DNA of 9,506 nucleotides from Acidobacteriaceae bacterium (GTDB lineage Bacteria > Acidobacteriota > Terriglobia > Terriglobales > Acidobacteriaceae): the NCBI GenBank assembly GCA_003133425.1, contig PKXI01000190.1, positions 1 through 9,506 of the forward strand, read 5' to 3'. A program made the position numbers and the translations under genes. Shown here one piece after another: positions 1 through 7,136 of the stretch (its first letter is position 1; every line of letters starts with the position of its first letter). Under the pieces are notes generated by a model. The model searched no databases and had not been told where the DNA came from. It worked only from the letters and a program-made list of their open reading frames with translations.

Positions 1-123
1 AATGAAACGGTAAGAATCTAGAGTGTGGCGCTTGCGTGGTCAATCGAGGCGGTGCTGCGCGGCGAACAGGCAATTACCGATTGCCGGGCCGGGCGTTGAT
101 TGCATCCTGACGTTGCCCCGCTG

Positions 124-1509
124 TCATGTCAATACCGGAACATCCGCGACGCCCGCCGTTCCAAAAATGCGGCGGTACCGCTCAATCTCACTTGCTTCTC
201 CCAGCGCCTTTGAGTAGTTATCGGAGAGTTTTACCGCCGGTCTGCCTTCCACATCACTGAGTTTGCACACCAGGCTCACCGGATCGAAGCCTTCGTCACC
301 CAGTGGATTGCAGCCGCGAAAGTCGTTCGTGAGAAAGGTCCCCCAGCCTGCGCTGAATCGAATGCGGTGATTGGGAGCCCATTTTTTTTCATCCAGAAAA
401 TCGCTGGCGGATCGAAAGTCCCCGGGCGTGGCGCCATTGCGGAGCGTCCCTCCAAAATAAGCATGAAGCGCGAGAATCTGTTCCACATCGAGCGCATCCG
501 ATGCGATCAGCCGTTTGCGGCGCGGGTCGCGGCCGTGGCGCTGAAGCCACGCGATATATTCGTCGCCCGCGAGCCATGGGTCCTTGCTGTCAATGCGCTG
601 ACCGGTCCAGTCGGCCACCCAGTCCGGCGCGCCATTTAGAAATTGCGTGGTCCCAAATGTATCGGGAAGCAGAATCAGCAACTCACCCTGGTAACTCTGC
701 TGCCATAACTCAAGAAAGCGGTATTGCGCCGTCTTCAATTCTTCATCGTTGGTGGCAAGCGCCGCCATGGCCATGGGTAACTCATGGGCGTTTGTGCCGA
801 TTGCCTCGAGGTCATGCTTATAGGCAAGATAAGTATTCGAGCTACCTGCAAAGCCGGCTCCCAGCACATCGCTCATGGCTGTCACAACATATTCGTGCCA
901 CAGAAAGCTGTGCCGCCGCCGGGTTCCGAAGTCGCTGATATTGAGCTTTGGAACGCCGCGCAAACGCTCCATCTTTTCCCACAGTCTCGATTTGGCGCGC
1001 GCATACAGAATGTCCAGCTCCAACTCACTTAGCCGCTTCAGGCTGGCGCGTGTCTTCAACTCGTCGATGATTGAGAGGGCATAAATCTCCCACATTGTCG
1101 TCTGGGCCCAGAGCCCACTGAAGCGCAGCGACAGTTGCCCGTCTTCAATGGTCAAATCGAATTCCGAAAGCCGGAAGTCGCGCTCCAGCCACTCGAGAAA
1201 TGCAGGCTCAAACATGCCTCTGCGTCCGTAGAAGGTGTTGCCCGCCAACCAGATCAGCTCGGATTTGTGAAAGCACAAGTTTCTGGTCGCCTCCAGTTGC
1301 TCGAGCAGCGGATGAAGCCCGATGGTTTCGCCCAGGCGGATTGATGTCGTGCGATTCAGAAGTGTGAACGATGCATGCGTTTTTGGGAAATTTTTCCAGA
1401 TAAACTGCAGCATCAGCAGTTTGTAGAAGTCGGTATCCAACAGGGAACGCGTAATGGGATCCATCTCCCAGTTATGGTCGTGCGCGCGCCTGGCTAAGTT
1501 GATAATCAC
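124..1509 (-). CDS. pncB: Nicotinate phosphoribosyltransferase
   Basis: Cytoplasmic NAD salvage enzyme that joins nicotinate and PRPP to give nicotinate mononucleotide, with ATP hydrolysis. The N-terminal LLDTDFYKLLMLQ block (about residues 23-35) is the family's substrate-entry signature. ISDFGTRRRHSF carries the histidine (His200 from the GTG start) that matches the autophosphorylated His of PncB enzymes. The C-terminal SLVCKLSDVEGRPAVKLSD segment (about 425-443) is also typical. At 461 residues it is somewhat longer than the roughly 400-residue enterobacterial PncB, and it looks intact. I chose the GTG at 1509 because a GAGG lies five bases upstream. The ATG at 1464 (MDPITRS) would also fit the usual family N-terminus, but its purine-rich GGGAG directly abuts the codon. 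It is transcribed divergently from the lyase gene across a 342-base spacer, with no operon partner in view. Function is secure; the start is less so. Confidence 0.94.
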   Translation of the reverse strand: MIINLARRAHDHNWEMDPITRSLLDTDFYKLLMLQFIWKNFPKTHASFTLLNRTTSIRLGETIGLHPLLEQLEATRNLCFHKSELIWLAGNTFYGRRGMFEPAFLEWLERDFRLSEFDLTIEDGQLSLRFSGLWAQTTMWEIYALSIIDELKTRASLKRLSELELDILYARAKSRLWEKMERLRGVPKLNISDFGTRRRHSFLWHEYVVTAMSDVLGAGFAGSSNTYLAYKHDLEAIGTNAHELPMAMAALATNDEELKTAQYRFLELWQQSYQGELLILLPDTFGTTQFLNGAPDWVADWTGQRIDSKDPWLAGDEYIAWLQRHGRDPRRKRLIASDALDVEQILALHAYFGGTLRNGATPGDFRSASDFLDEKKWAPNHRIRFSAGWGTFLTNDFRGCNPLGDEGFDPVSLVCKLSDVEGRPAVKLSDNYSKALGEASEIERYRRIFGTAGVADVPVLT

Positions 1510-1851
1510 CTTGACCTCACTCTAATTGAACTCACTGCCGGTCTGGAAGCGCTTTCGCTGAGAAGGCATTGGCGCTTACGTACTGCGAGTACCGGGTAGG
1601 GCAGTCCAGCCACTTCCCGCCGAGCTATCGGGGGAACAAGCGTTCATTGGGGAGCAGGGGACCGAAGAAGACAGTCTGGAGTATACTTGCTCGCGGCCGT
1701 GCAACCGGTATGGAAACTTTGTTTTGCAGTTTCACGCCGATTCCGCAGGCATGCTGGAAAGTTCGTTCTCCTTGGTCCCTGTATGCACCTTTGCCTGCTT
1801 GCATGCGGGAGATAGAAGGAACCGGGGCCCAGCGCATCGAGAGGAAACTTA
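1510..1851. promoter_or_regulatory. Divergent intergenic region (pncB / heparinase-like gene)
   Basis: This 342-base spacer should hold the promoters of both flanking divergent genes. The reading frame of the downstream lyase stays open back to 1569, but its translation here is rich in Cys, Arg, Ser and Trp and resembles no known domain, so I read it as non-coding. One possible -10 box (TATACT, 1682-1687, plus strand) is visible without a convincing -35 box. The clearest element is an operator-like palindrome at 1544-1557, listed separately. The final bases carry the AGAGG ribosome-binding site (1840-1844) for the ATG at 1852. Confidence 0.5.
1544..1557. promoter_or_regulatory. LacI-family-like operator candidate
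   Basis: TGGAAGCGCTTTCG has a perfect 8-base core (AAGCGCTT) and a further outer G:C match, with one mismatch in the 12-base dyad. A central CG flanked by AA/TT half-sites is the usual form of LacI/GalR-family operators and resembles the cre consensus except at the last base. It lies 35 bases upstream of the pncB start and nearly 300 bases upstream of the lyase start, so it could act on either gene. Regulation of a polysaccharide lyase by a LacI-type sugar regulator would make sense, but no regulator gene is in the window. A single 14-base site can arise by chance. Confidence 0.3.
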
Positions 1852-3884
1852 ATGAATCGCAGACATTTTCTTGCAGGCAGTATCGCTTTGGCTGGACAGC
1901 AAAAACTTCTTCGCTCATGGGGGCCTTATCGATTGGCGGCCAGGGAGCACCGGCGGCCACGTCTCCTCAGAATCTTCTGAGCAGAACTTTCACTGAATCG
2001 TTCCTGACCAGCAACCTTGTCTCCGCGGATAAGTTTCATCCCTACCCACGCTGGGACGAGCGCGCCGCATGGGAAGCAGTGCCTGAGGACCTCCGTACGC
2101 CTATCGTGCAGCAGGCTGAAGCCGATCAGAAGGCGGGATGGAATGCGGTTCTGGCTACGACGTTTCTCGAATTCAAACGCAACGGAAACCGGTCGCGCTA
2201 TGAAGCGCAGAGTTTCGGACGGCACAGTCAACTGGAGCGGCTCGTGCTGGCAGAGTGCCTTGAGGGCAGGGGCCGCTTCGTCGACGATATCGTCAACGGC
2301 GTTTGGCTCATCTGCGAGGAATCGTTTTGGGGAGCCTCGGCGCACCTTTATATGCAAAAGGGCGGCCCGGGGCTTTACGACATCACCGATCCGATAATTG
2401 AGCTTTTTGGCGCCGAGACGGGCCAGTTGCTGGCATGGACCAAGTATCTTGTGGGCGCAAAGCTTGACGAGGTGTCGCCGCTGGTCAACAAGCGCATCGT
2501 GCTCGAAACCGAGCGGCGCATCCTCGAGCCGGCCCGCAATCGCAACGACTTCTGGTGGATGGGCTTTGAAACCAATACGCGGACGGAGCGCCTGAATAAC
2601 TGGACGCCTTGGATTAACTCCAACCTTCTGGTGGCAAATCTGCTTCTTGAAGAAGACCCGAAGCTGCGCGTCGAGGAGACGATCAGAATCACGAAGAGCC
2701 TTGACGCCTATCTGAACCAGTACTGGCCGGATGCGGGCGAGGAAGAGGGCGCGGGATATTTCAGTGCCTCGCCGATGTGTTACTTCGAGGCGGTGAGTAT
2801 GATCGATGCGGCTACGGGAAAATCTACCAACATTCTCGCCAATCCATTCATCGACGCCATGGCGCGCTACATTCTCAACGCGCACATCGCTGAAGACAGC
2901 TACATCGATTACGGCGATGCGCACGTGCATGCGGGACCGGAAGGCGATCTGCTCTATCGTTACGGCAAGGCTGTCCACGACGAACAACTCGCGGCCTTCG
3001 GCGCGTACTATGCGGCCAAAAGAAGCCTCAGAGGCACCCGTGCCAGCAACGGGGGCCGGCAGCGAGGCGTGTATCTCCCAAGCATGTCGCGGGCTCTGCC
3101 TCTCCTGCTCGAGGCCACCGAGTTACGGAATGCGAAGGGCGCGGATGTGCTGGTGCGCGACTCCTGGTACCCATACCTCGGGCTGGTCACGGCACGCGTC
3201 AATGCCGACTCGGCAGACGGAATGTACTTTGCGGTTCTGGCCGCGAACAATGGCCGCAGCCACAGTCACAACGACACCGGAAGCTACATCATTTACCAGG
3301 ATGGACAGCCGGTAGCGATCGATGTGGGCGTGGAAGCATACACCGCGAAGACCTTCAGTCCCGAGCGATACACGATCTGGACGATGCAGTCGGCCTACCA
3401 CAATCTGCCTACCATCGGGGGCGTCATGCAGCATGATGGCGTGAAGTTCCAGGCTACTGATCGGAAGTTCGACAGCAATGGCGATCGTGCTACTTATTCG
3501 TTCAATATCGCTGAGGCATATCCGAAAGAAGCGGGCGTCAAGTCGTGGGTGCGCACGGTTACGCTCGATCGCAAGACAGACAAGATCACGGTGGAGGAAA
3601 ACTTCTTACTTGAGCGTGCGGTGCCGGTGGCGCTGACGGTGATGACTCCAAGACTCGTCACGGTCAATCCGGGCGGAGGCATTACGCTGAAGCTCGCCGC
3701 GGGAGAAGGGAAGGACTCGTTGCTCAAATACGACGCGACGTTGATCGATCCTAAAGTCGAGACGGTCAAACTGGAAGATATGGGACTGCGCTCGAGTTGG
3801 GGCGCCGAGATCTACCGTATCCTGCTGAACTCAAAGCAGCCTGTGGCAAGCGGAAAGTGGACATACGAATTCAGGCACGCGTAG
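1852..3884 (+). CDS. Heparinase II/III-like polysaccharide lyase, Tat signal, apparent frameshift near the N-terminus
   Basis: Probable exported lyase acting on uronic-acid polysaccharides by beta-elimination; the substrate cannot be read from sequence. The N-terminal half is alpha-helical, as in the alpha/alpha-toroid of these lyases, with an NNWTPWINSN motif. The C-terminal half has the heparinase II/III beta-sandwich signature: HSHND (about residue 471 of a repaired protein), then YIIYQDGQPVAIDVGVEAY and IWTMQSAYHNLPTIGG. The ATG at 1852 has AGAGG seven bases upstream and begins MNRRHFLAGSIALAG, a twin-arginine signal. That frame stops at TGA 1978-1980 after 42 codons. The rest of the protein, including a plausible APAA cleavage region, is read one frame back and stays open from at least 1569 to 3884. 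One missing base, most likely in the A5 run (1901-1905) or G5 run (1919-1923), would restore about 677 residues. The in-frame ATG at 1917 lacks a ribosome-binding site. It may be a true frameshift, an assembly error, or less likely recoding. Confidence 0.8.
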
Positions 3885-3950
3885 GGTGGAGTGAAGCAGG
3901 TTGCAACTCAATCCTGCCAAAAGCAAAAGAACCGAGACGGCATGAAGTCA

Positions 3951-3984
3951 AGCCTTGCGGAGACGCAAATCGCTCTCCAAGGCT
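3951..3984 (+). other. Strong RNA hairpin in the leader upstream of the small ORF
   Basis: AGCCTT (3951-3956) pairs with AAGGCT (3979-3984), and after a GC bulge GGAGA (3959-3963) pairs with TCTCC (3974-3978). A further CG/CG step closes a short CAAAT loop. No T run follows, so it is not a standard intrinsic terminator. It lies in the 224-base gap between the lyase and the homocysteine methyltransferase, about 40 bases before a ribosome-binding site. It could be a 3' end structure of the lyase message, a leader element, or chance. I could not match it to SAM-I, SAM-II, SAH or cobalamin riboswitch consensus. Confidence 0.4.
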
Positions 3985-4022
3985 GGATGAATGGCTAACC
4001 AAGCAGGTAAGCGGAGTTATCG

Positions 4023-4112
4023 ATGGAAGACTTGAATCGATTGAGTGAATATACGAATAACAGTGACTGGAAAGCCAAGCCGCCCATACAGCTCATTTGG
4101 AGGTCCGCATGA
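4023..4112 (+). CDS. Candidate 29-residue small ORF coupled to the methyltransferase
   Basis: An ATG with GGAG six bases upstream (4013-4016) opens a 29-codon frame that begins MEDLNRLSEYTNNSDW and ends IQLIWRSA. Its TGA stop overlaps the ATG of the next gene in an ATGA arrangement. The next gene's GGAGG ribosome-binding site lies inside this ORF. That geometry is typical of translational coupling, so it may be a leader peptide that sets translation of the methyltransferase, or a small protein in its own right. The peptide is polar with no membrane segment and no run of Met or Cys codons, so a classic methionine attenuator is not supported. I recognise no family. A chance ORF remains possible. 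Confidence 0.45.
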   Translation: MEDLNRLSEYTNNSDWKAKPPIQLIWRSA

Positions 4113-4981
4113 GCCGCCTGAGGGAGTGGCTGGCCGGCGGCCTGATGATATCCGATGGCGCATGGGGAACACAGTTGCAGGCGCGCGGATTGGCTTCCGG
4201 GACGACGCCGGACACGTGGAACCTGACGCACGCCGAGCAGGTGGAATCCGTGGCCCGCGCTTACGTGGAAGCCGGCAGCCAGGTGATTCTGACAAACACT
4301 TTTCGCGCCAACGCTGTTGCCATGCACAGCAGCACGGAGACTGAACTGGACGCGATCAATCGCGCCGGTGTCGCAATCTCAAAGCGGGCGGCAGGGAAGC
4401 ATGCGCTGGTGTTTGCCTCTATTGGTCCTATGGGAAAGATTCTGATGTCGGGCGAGATCGGCGGTGAGCAAGTTACAGCAGCCTTTGCCGCGCAGGCACA
4501 GTCGCTGGCGGGGGCGGGCGCGGATGCGTTGCTGATCGAGACGATGAGCGACATTGAGGAAGCACGGCTGGCTGTTGAAGCAGCGAGGCGAACGGGGTTG
4601 CCTGTCGTCGCGTCATTTGCCTTCGACTCTGGCAAGAACAAGGATCGCACCATGATGGGCGCTACGCCCGAGGCCGTAGCAGTGGCGATGGTGGAGGCAG
4701 GAGCGGATGCGGTGGGCGCCAACTGCGGAGTGGGCGTCGAGCTTTCCGTGCCCATCTGCAAGCGGCTGTGCGCGGCCTGCGACCTGCCTGTCTGGATCAA
4801 GCCAAACGCGGGCCTGCCCACAATTGAAGGGACGGCCATTCACTACGCTACTTCGGCGGACTATTTTGCGTCGCACTATGCGGCTTTAGCCGAGGCTGGT
4901 GCATCTTTTGTCGGGAGTTGCTGCGGCTCTACGCCGGATTTCATTCGGGCGCTGGTTGCTGCACGCAAGGCGACGTCATAG
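4109..4981 (+). CDS. Homocysteine S-methyltransferase family protein
   Basis: Zinc-dependent methyl transfer to homocysteine, giving methionine. The family includes BHMT, the S-methylmethionine enzyme MmuM and the N-terminal domain of MetH. The protein is a single (beta/alpha)8 domain of 290 residues. It opens with the family motif SDGAWGTQLQARG (about 16-28) and has an ILTNTFRAN strand (about 58-66). The zinc ligands are all present: Cys206 in GANCGVG and Cys271/Cys272 in GSCCGS. No cobalamin- or folate-binding domain follows within the ORF, so it is a stand-alone transferase, and the methyl donor cannot be told from sequence. The ATG has an ideal GGAGG five bases upstream and overlaps the stop of a 29-codon ORF. 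It ends about 50 bases before a long hairpin and converges on the sugar kinase. Confidence 0.9.
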   Translation: MSRLREWLAGGLMISDGAWGTQLQARGLASGTTPDTWNLTHAEQVESVARAYVEAGSQVILTNTFRANAVAMHSSTETELDAINRAGVAISKRAAGKHALVFASIGPMGKILMSGEIGGEQVTAAFAAQAQSLAGAGADALLIETMSDIEEARLAVEAARRTGLPVVASFAFDSGKNKDRTMMGATPEAVAVAMVEAGADAVGANCGVGVELSVPICKRLCAACDLPVWIKPNAGLPTIEGTAIHYATSADYFASHYAALAEAGASFVGSCCGSTPDFIRALVAARKATS

Positions 4982-5030
4982 TGTCCAGTCCACTGACCGC
5001 GTGACTTCATGTAATTGAATGCAGGTATTT

Positions 5031-5074
5031 CCCAGGTCTCATCCGCCGTGGTCCGCCACGGCGGATGACCTGGG
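5031..5074. repeat. Long intergenic inverted repeat (19-bp stem)
   Basis: The left arm ATCCGCCGTGG (5041-5051) pairs perfectly with CCACGGCGGAT (5056-5066) across a TCCG loop. The stem then continues after a TC bulge with CCCAGGTC (5031-5038) pairing with GACCTGGG (5067-5074), for 19 base pairs in all. It lies between two convergent genes. No T run follows it on either strand, so if it ends transcription it is not a textbook intrinsic terminator. The CCCAGGTC / GACCTGGGG ends resemble dispersed intergenic palindromes I associate with acidobacterial genomes. That is a recollection, not something shown by this single copy. Confidence 0.65.
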
Positions 5075-5119
5075 GGCACCCGGCGCCAACCGCCTCAGAC
5101 TCCGATAACCGGCTACTCG

Positions 5120-6046
5120 TTACGGTTCAATCGCGGCGGCAATTGCGGCGCGCACTTCCTCAGGTAATGCAGGCATGGCGCCGGATTGCGAGGCCACCCA
5201 GGAACCCCAGCGGTTTCCTGCTTCGTTCAGGGTTGCCAGGTCCGCTCCGCGCAGCATGTAGTGCGTGAGGGCCGCGGTAAACGCATCCCCAGCGCCGATC
5301 CGGTCGACCACCTTCACCGGGAATCCGGGGTGTTCGCTCCACGCCTCGCGGCGCACGAGGAGACTGCCCTGGGCGCCCCTGGTCACGGCCACCATTTCCA
5401 GCGTTGGAAACTCCCCGAGAAGGCGATCCGCGCCCAACCGCAACCGCTCCTTTTCCGGTTCGTCGTCCGCCGGAAGGCCCAGCAGGTTCAGCACCTGGGG
5501 TAGCTCCTCATCGCTCAGCTTCAGGACCGTTGCCAGCTCCAGCGATTCCTGAATTACTTCACCGGAGTAAAACGGAGGTCGTAGATTCACGTCGAAGACG
5601 CGAATGCAGGCTGCCGATGTCTGCGCAGCCAGCGTCTGAATCGTCTGTCGCGACACTCTGCTCCGTTGCGCCAGGGACCCGAAGCAGATGGCGTCCGCCC
5701 TTTCGGCAAGCCTGACCCATTCGTCTGAAAGCTCCAAGAAATCCCAGGCTGAGGGCTGGTGAATCGTGTAGTGCGGCTGGCCTTCGATAAAGTCCACCGT
5801 CACTTGGCCCGTCTCGTGTACCAGGTCCACTTCAAGGCAACTGGTATCGATGGGCATTGGATTGAGCCGGTCAATCGCCTGCCGCCCGAGGTCGTCTCGG
5901 CCGATCCGGCTAAGAATGGCGGCGTGGTTGCCCAGCCGCCCGGCCATCACGGTGAAGTTAGACGGTGCGCCACCCAGCCTCGCGCCCTCCGGCAAAATAT
6001 CCCAGAGCAATTCCCCGATTCCCAGAATCAAATGCGGTTCTCTCAC
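5120..6046 (-). CDS. PfkB-family carbohydrate kinase, probable fructokinase
   Basis: Cytoplasmic ATP-dependent sugar kinase of the ribokinase/PfkB superfamily, 308 residues, the usual length. The N-terminal sugar-binding motif LGGAPSNFTVMAGRLGN (about 24-40) follows the GIGELLWDILPEG strand typical of bacterial fructokinases. The second PfkB signature, DRIGAGDAFTAALTHYM (248-264), carries the catalytic Asp254 and the GAGD anion hole. VNLRPPFY and KLSDEELP also match the fructokinase branch, so fructose to fructose-6-phosphate is the best guess, though another hexose is possible. The GTG start has GGGAG seven bases upstream. It lies 22 bases downstream of the methyltransferase gene on the same strand, so the two are probably co-transcribed. 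No sucrose or fructose transporter gene is in the window. Confidence 0.9.
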   Translation of the reverse strand: MREPHLILGIGELLWDILPEGARLGGAPSNFTVMAGRLGNHAAILSRIGRDDLGRQAIDRLNPMPIDTSCLEVDLVHETGQVTVDFIEGQPHYTIHQPSAWDFLELSDEWVRLAERADAICFGSLAQRSRVSRQTIQTLAAQTSAACIRVFDVNLRPPFYSGEVIQESLELATVLKLSDEELPQVLNLLGLPADDEPEKERLRLGADRLLGEFPTLEMVAVTRGAQGSLLVRREAWSEHPGFPVKVVDRIGAGDAFTAALTHYMLRGADLATLNEAGNRWGSWVASQSGAMPALPEEVRAAIAAAIEP

Positions 6047-6068
6047 GGTCGTTCTCCCGCAACAAAAG

Positions 6069-6851
6069 CTAGCAGCCTGAAGCTGTCTTTCCCATCCACC
6101 GGTAAATCGAGCAGTCTTCCCAGTTTGTCACCGCGTATTCGCCATCCGGCTGGTTGGCAAGAATTCTGTGGTCGGCAATCGCATCTGCCCGCGATCGCTT
6201 TACTTCTCCCTTGAACATCCGGGCGAACCCGGCTTGCCGTTCCAGCACCCGCTCCTGCTCGTTGTTCACATACAAAATGTCCAATTGCCGCTCGCGTCCG
6301 GCTAGGCTCCGCGTCCACGCGGCAAGCAGCCGCCGCATCACCGGCGCACCAAAGGGATTGAAGAGGAACACGACGCACGGCCCTGCCGGCAGTTCAAACT
6401 CCGCTGCATCCCGGCATAGCATCCGCATCGGTGCGTGCGCTCGTCCAGCGGCCCGCCAAAGCGCCATGTTCCTTCTGCCGATCCGCGCCAGCGTGGCGTT
6501 CAGCTCCACACCCACCACGGCGCGGAAAGGGAACTCAGCGGCCAGCATCAGCGCCCGACCCATTCCCGCACCCAAATCCACAAACGTAAACTCATCGATC
6601 GCTGCGATCGGCTTGTTCCTGCGCCAGCGCACAATCATTTCGCGAAATACCGATGGCGCCACGCCGAAGTAAGCTGTATTGTGCCGGTCGGCCCGGTGAC
6701 CGCTCTTCAGATTCCGCCCCGCAACCAGGCCACTGGTCCGCACCCCAAACTCCAGGTCGAACGGATGTCTCATGAAGCCGTCCCTTACTGCCAGCCCCGG
6801 CAAAAGGCGCGGCCGCCTTTTCGCATTGCTGGTTTTCTCGCCCTTGCTCAT
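6069..6851 (-). CDS. Class I SAM-dependent methyltransferase, substrate unknown
   Basis: A 260-residue Rossmann-fold methyltransferase. Motif I is FVDLGAGMGRALMLAAEF (about 90-107), followed by the acidic end of strand beta-2 in VVGVELNATL and a motif IV-like CVVFLFNPFG. The upstream NTAYFGVAPSVFREM segment looks like the N-terminal cap of small uncharacterised methyltransferases. No substrate-recognition domain is visible. The frame is open upstream to 7043, but that extension is low complexity and unlike the family. I prefer ATG 6851 (MSKGEK), although its ribosome-binding site is weak. ATG 6773 (MRHPFDLEFGV), with AAGGGA upstream, is nearly as good and would remove a basic N-terminal stretch. 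It is first in a probable two-gene unit with the sugar kinase 22 bases downstream; a functional link between them is not evident. Confidence 0.82.
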   Translation of the reverse strand: MSKGEKTSNAKRRPRLLPGLAVRDGFMRHPFDLEFGVRTSGLVAGRNLKSGHRADRHNTAYFGVAPSVFREMIVRWRRNKPIAAIDEFTFVDLGAGMGRALMLAAEFPFRAVVGVELNATLARIGRRNMALWRAAGRAHAPMRMLCRDAAEFELPAGPCVVFLFNPFGAPVMRRLLAAWTRSLAGRERQLDILYVNNEQERVLERQAGFARMFKGEVKRSRADAIADHRILANQPDGEYAVTNWEDCSIYRWMGKTASGC

Positions 6852-7004
6852 CTTCACGGTTTGAACATTAGCACAAGCCGGAGCGCCCCAAGGTGATCGT
6901 GAAGAAACCGCAGTTGGGTGACTCAGGTTCACGCGCCTGCCGTACATGCCCATTCCTGCGGCCTGCCTCATCTTGCGCGCACTTTTACGGGAACTGCCAG
7001 CCGG

Positions 7005-7033
7005 TTGCCCAACTAGCAAGGTTGTATGATAAT
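7005..7033 (+). promoter_or_regulatory. Sigma70-like promoter for the aldo/keto reductase
   Basis: TTGCCC (7005-7010) and GATAAT (7028-7033) are 17 bases apart, matching the -35 and -10 consensus at four and five of six positions. Transcription would begin near 7040 and leave a leader of about 95 bases before the ATG at 7137. The AT-rich TATGATAATAT stretch stands out from its G+C-rich surroundings. It is read from consensus only. Confidence 0.5.
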
Positions 7034-7136
7034 ATGGCCGCACGTTCGCCCAAGGCTTCTGAAGGGCCGGCTAGACTTCCGGTAGAATCGCCTTCGGGCT
7101 TCGCCCAATTTGACGCACCCAATCACGGAGGAATTC

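Noticed and set aside
1569..1851. N-terminal extension of the lyase reading frame back to 1569
   Set aside because: It lacks a ribosome-binding site and has a protein-unlike composition, and a strong start with a Tat signal lies at 1852 in another frame.
1926..2987. 353-codon minus-strand ORF opposite the lyase
   Set aside because: It is an antisense shadow of a conserved coding region, very rich in Arg, Val and His, and matches no family.
3885..4108. SAM, SAH or cobalamin riboswitch ahead of the methionine-type gene
   Set aside because: A hairpin is present, but none of the conserved core sequences of these classes could be found by eye.
4261..4839. 192-codon minus-strand ORF opposite the homocysteine methyltransferase
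   Set aside because: Its Ala/Ser/Thr-rich antisense translation is typical of high-G+C shadow frames, while the plus-strand gene has all its zinc ligands.
6596..6610. CGATCGCTGCGATCG palindrome
   Set aside because: It lies inside the methyltransferase coding region and encodes ordinary residues (IAAID). Short dyads of this size are expected in G+C-rich genes.
6852..7043. N-terminal extension of the methyltransferase to 7043
   Set aside because: It overlaps the divergent promoter region, is basic and low in recognisable structure, and the family fold begins well downstream.
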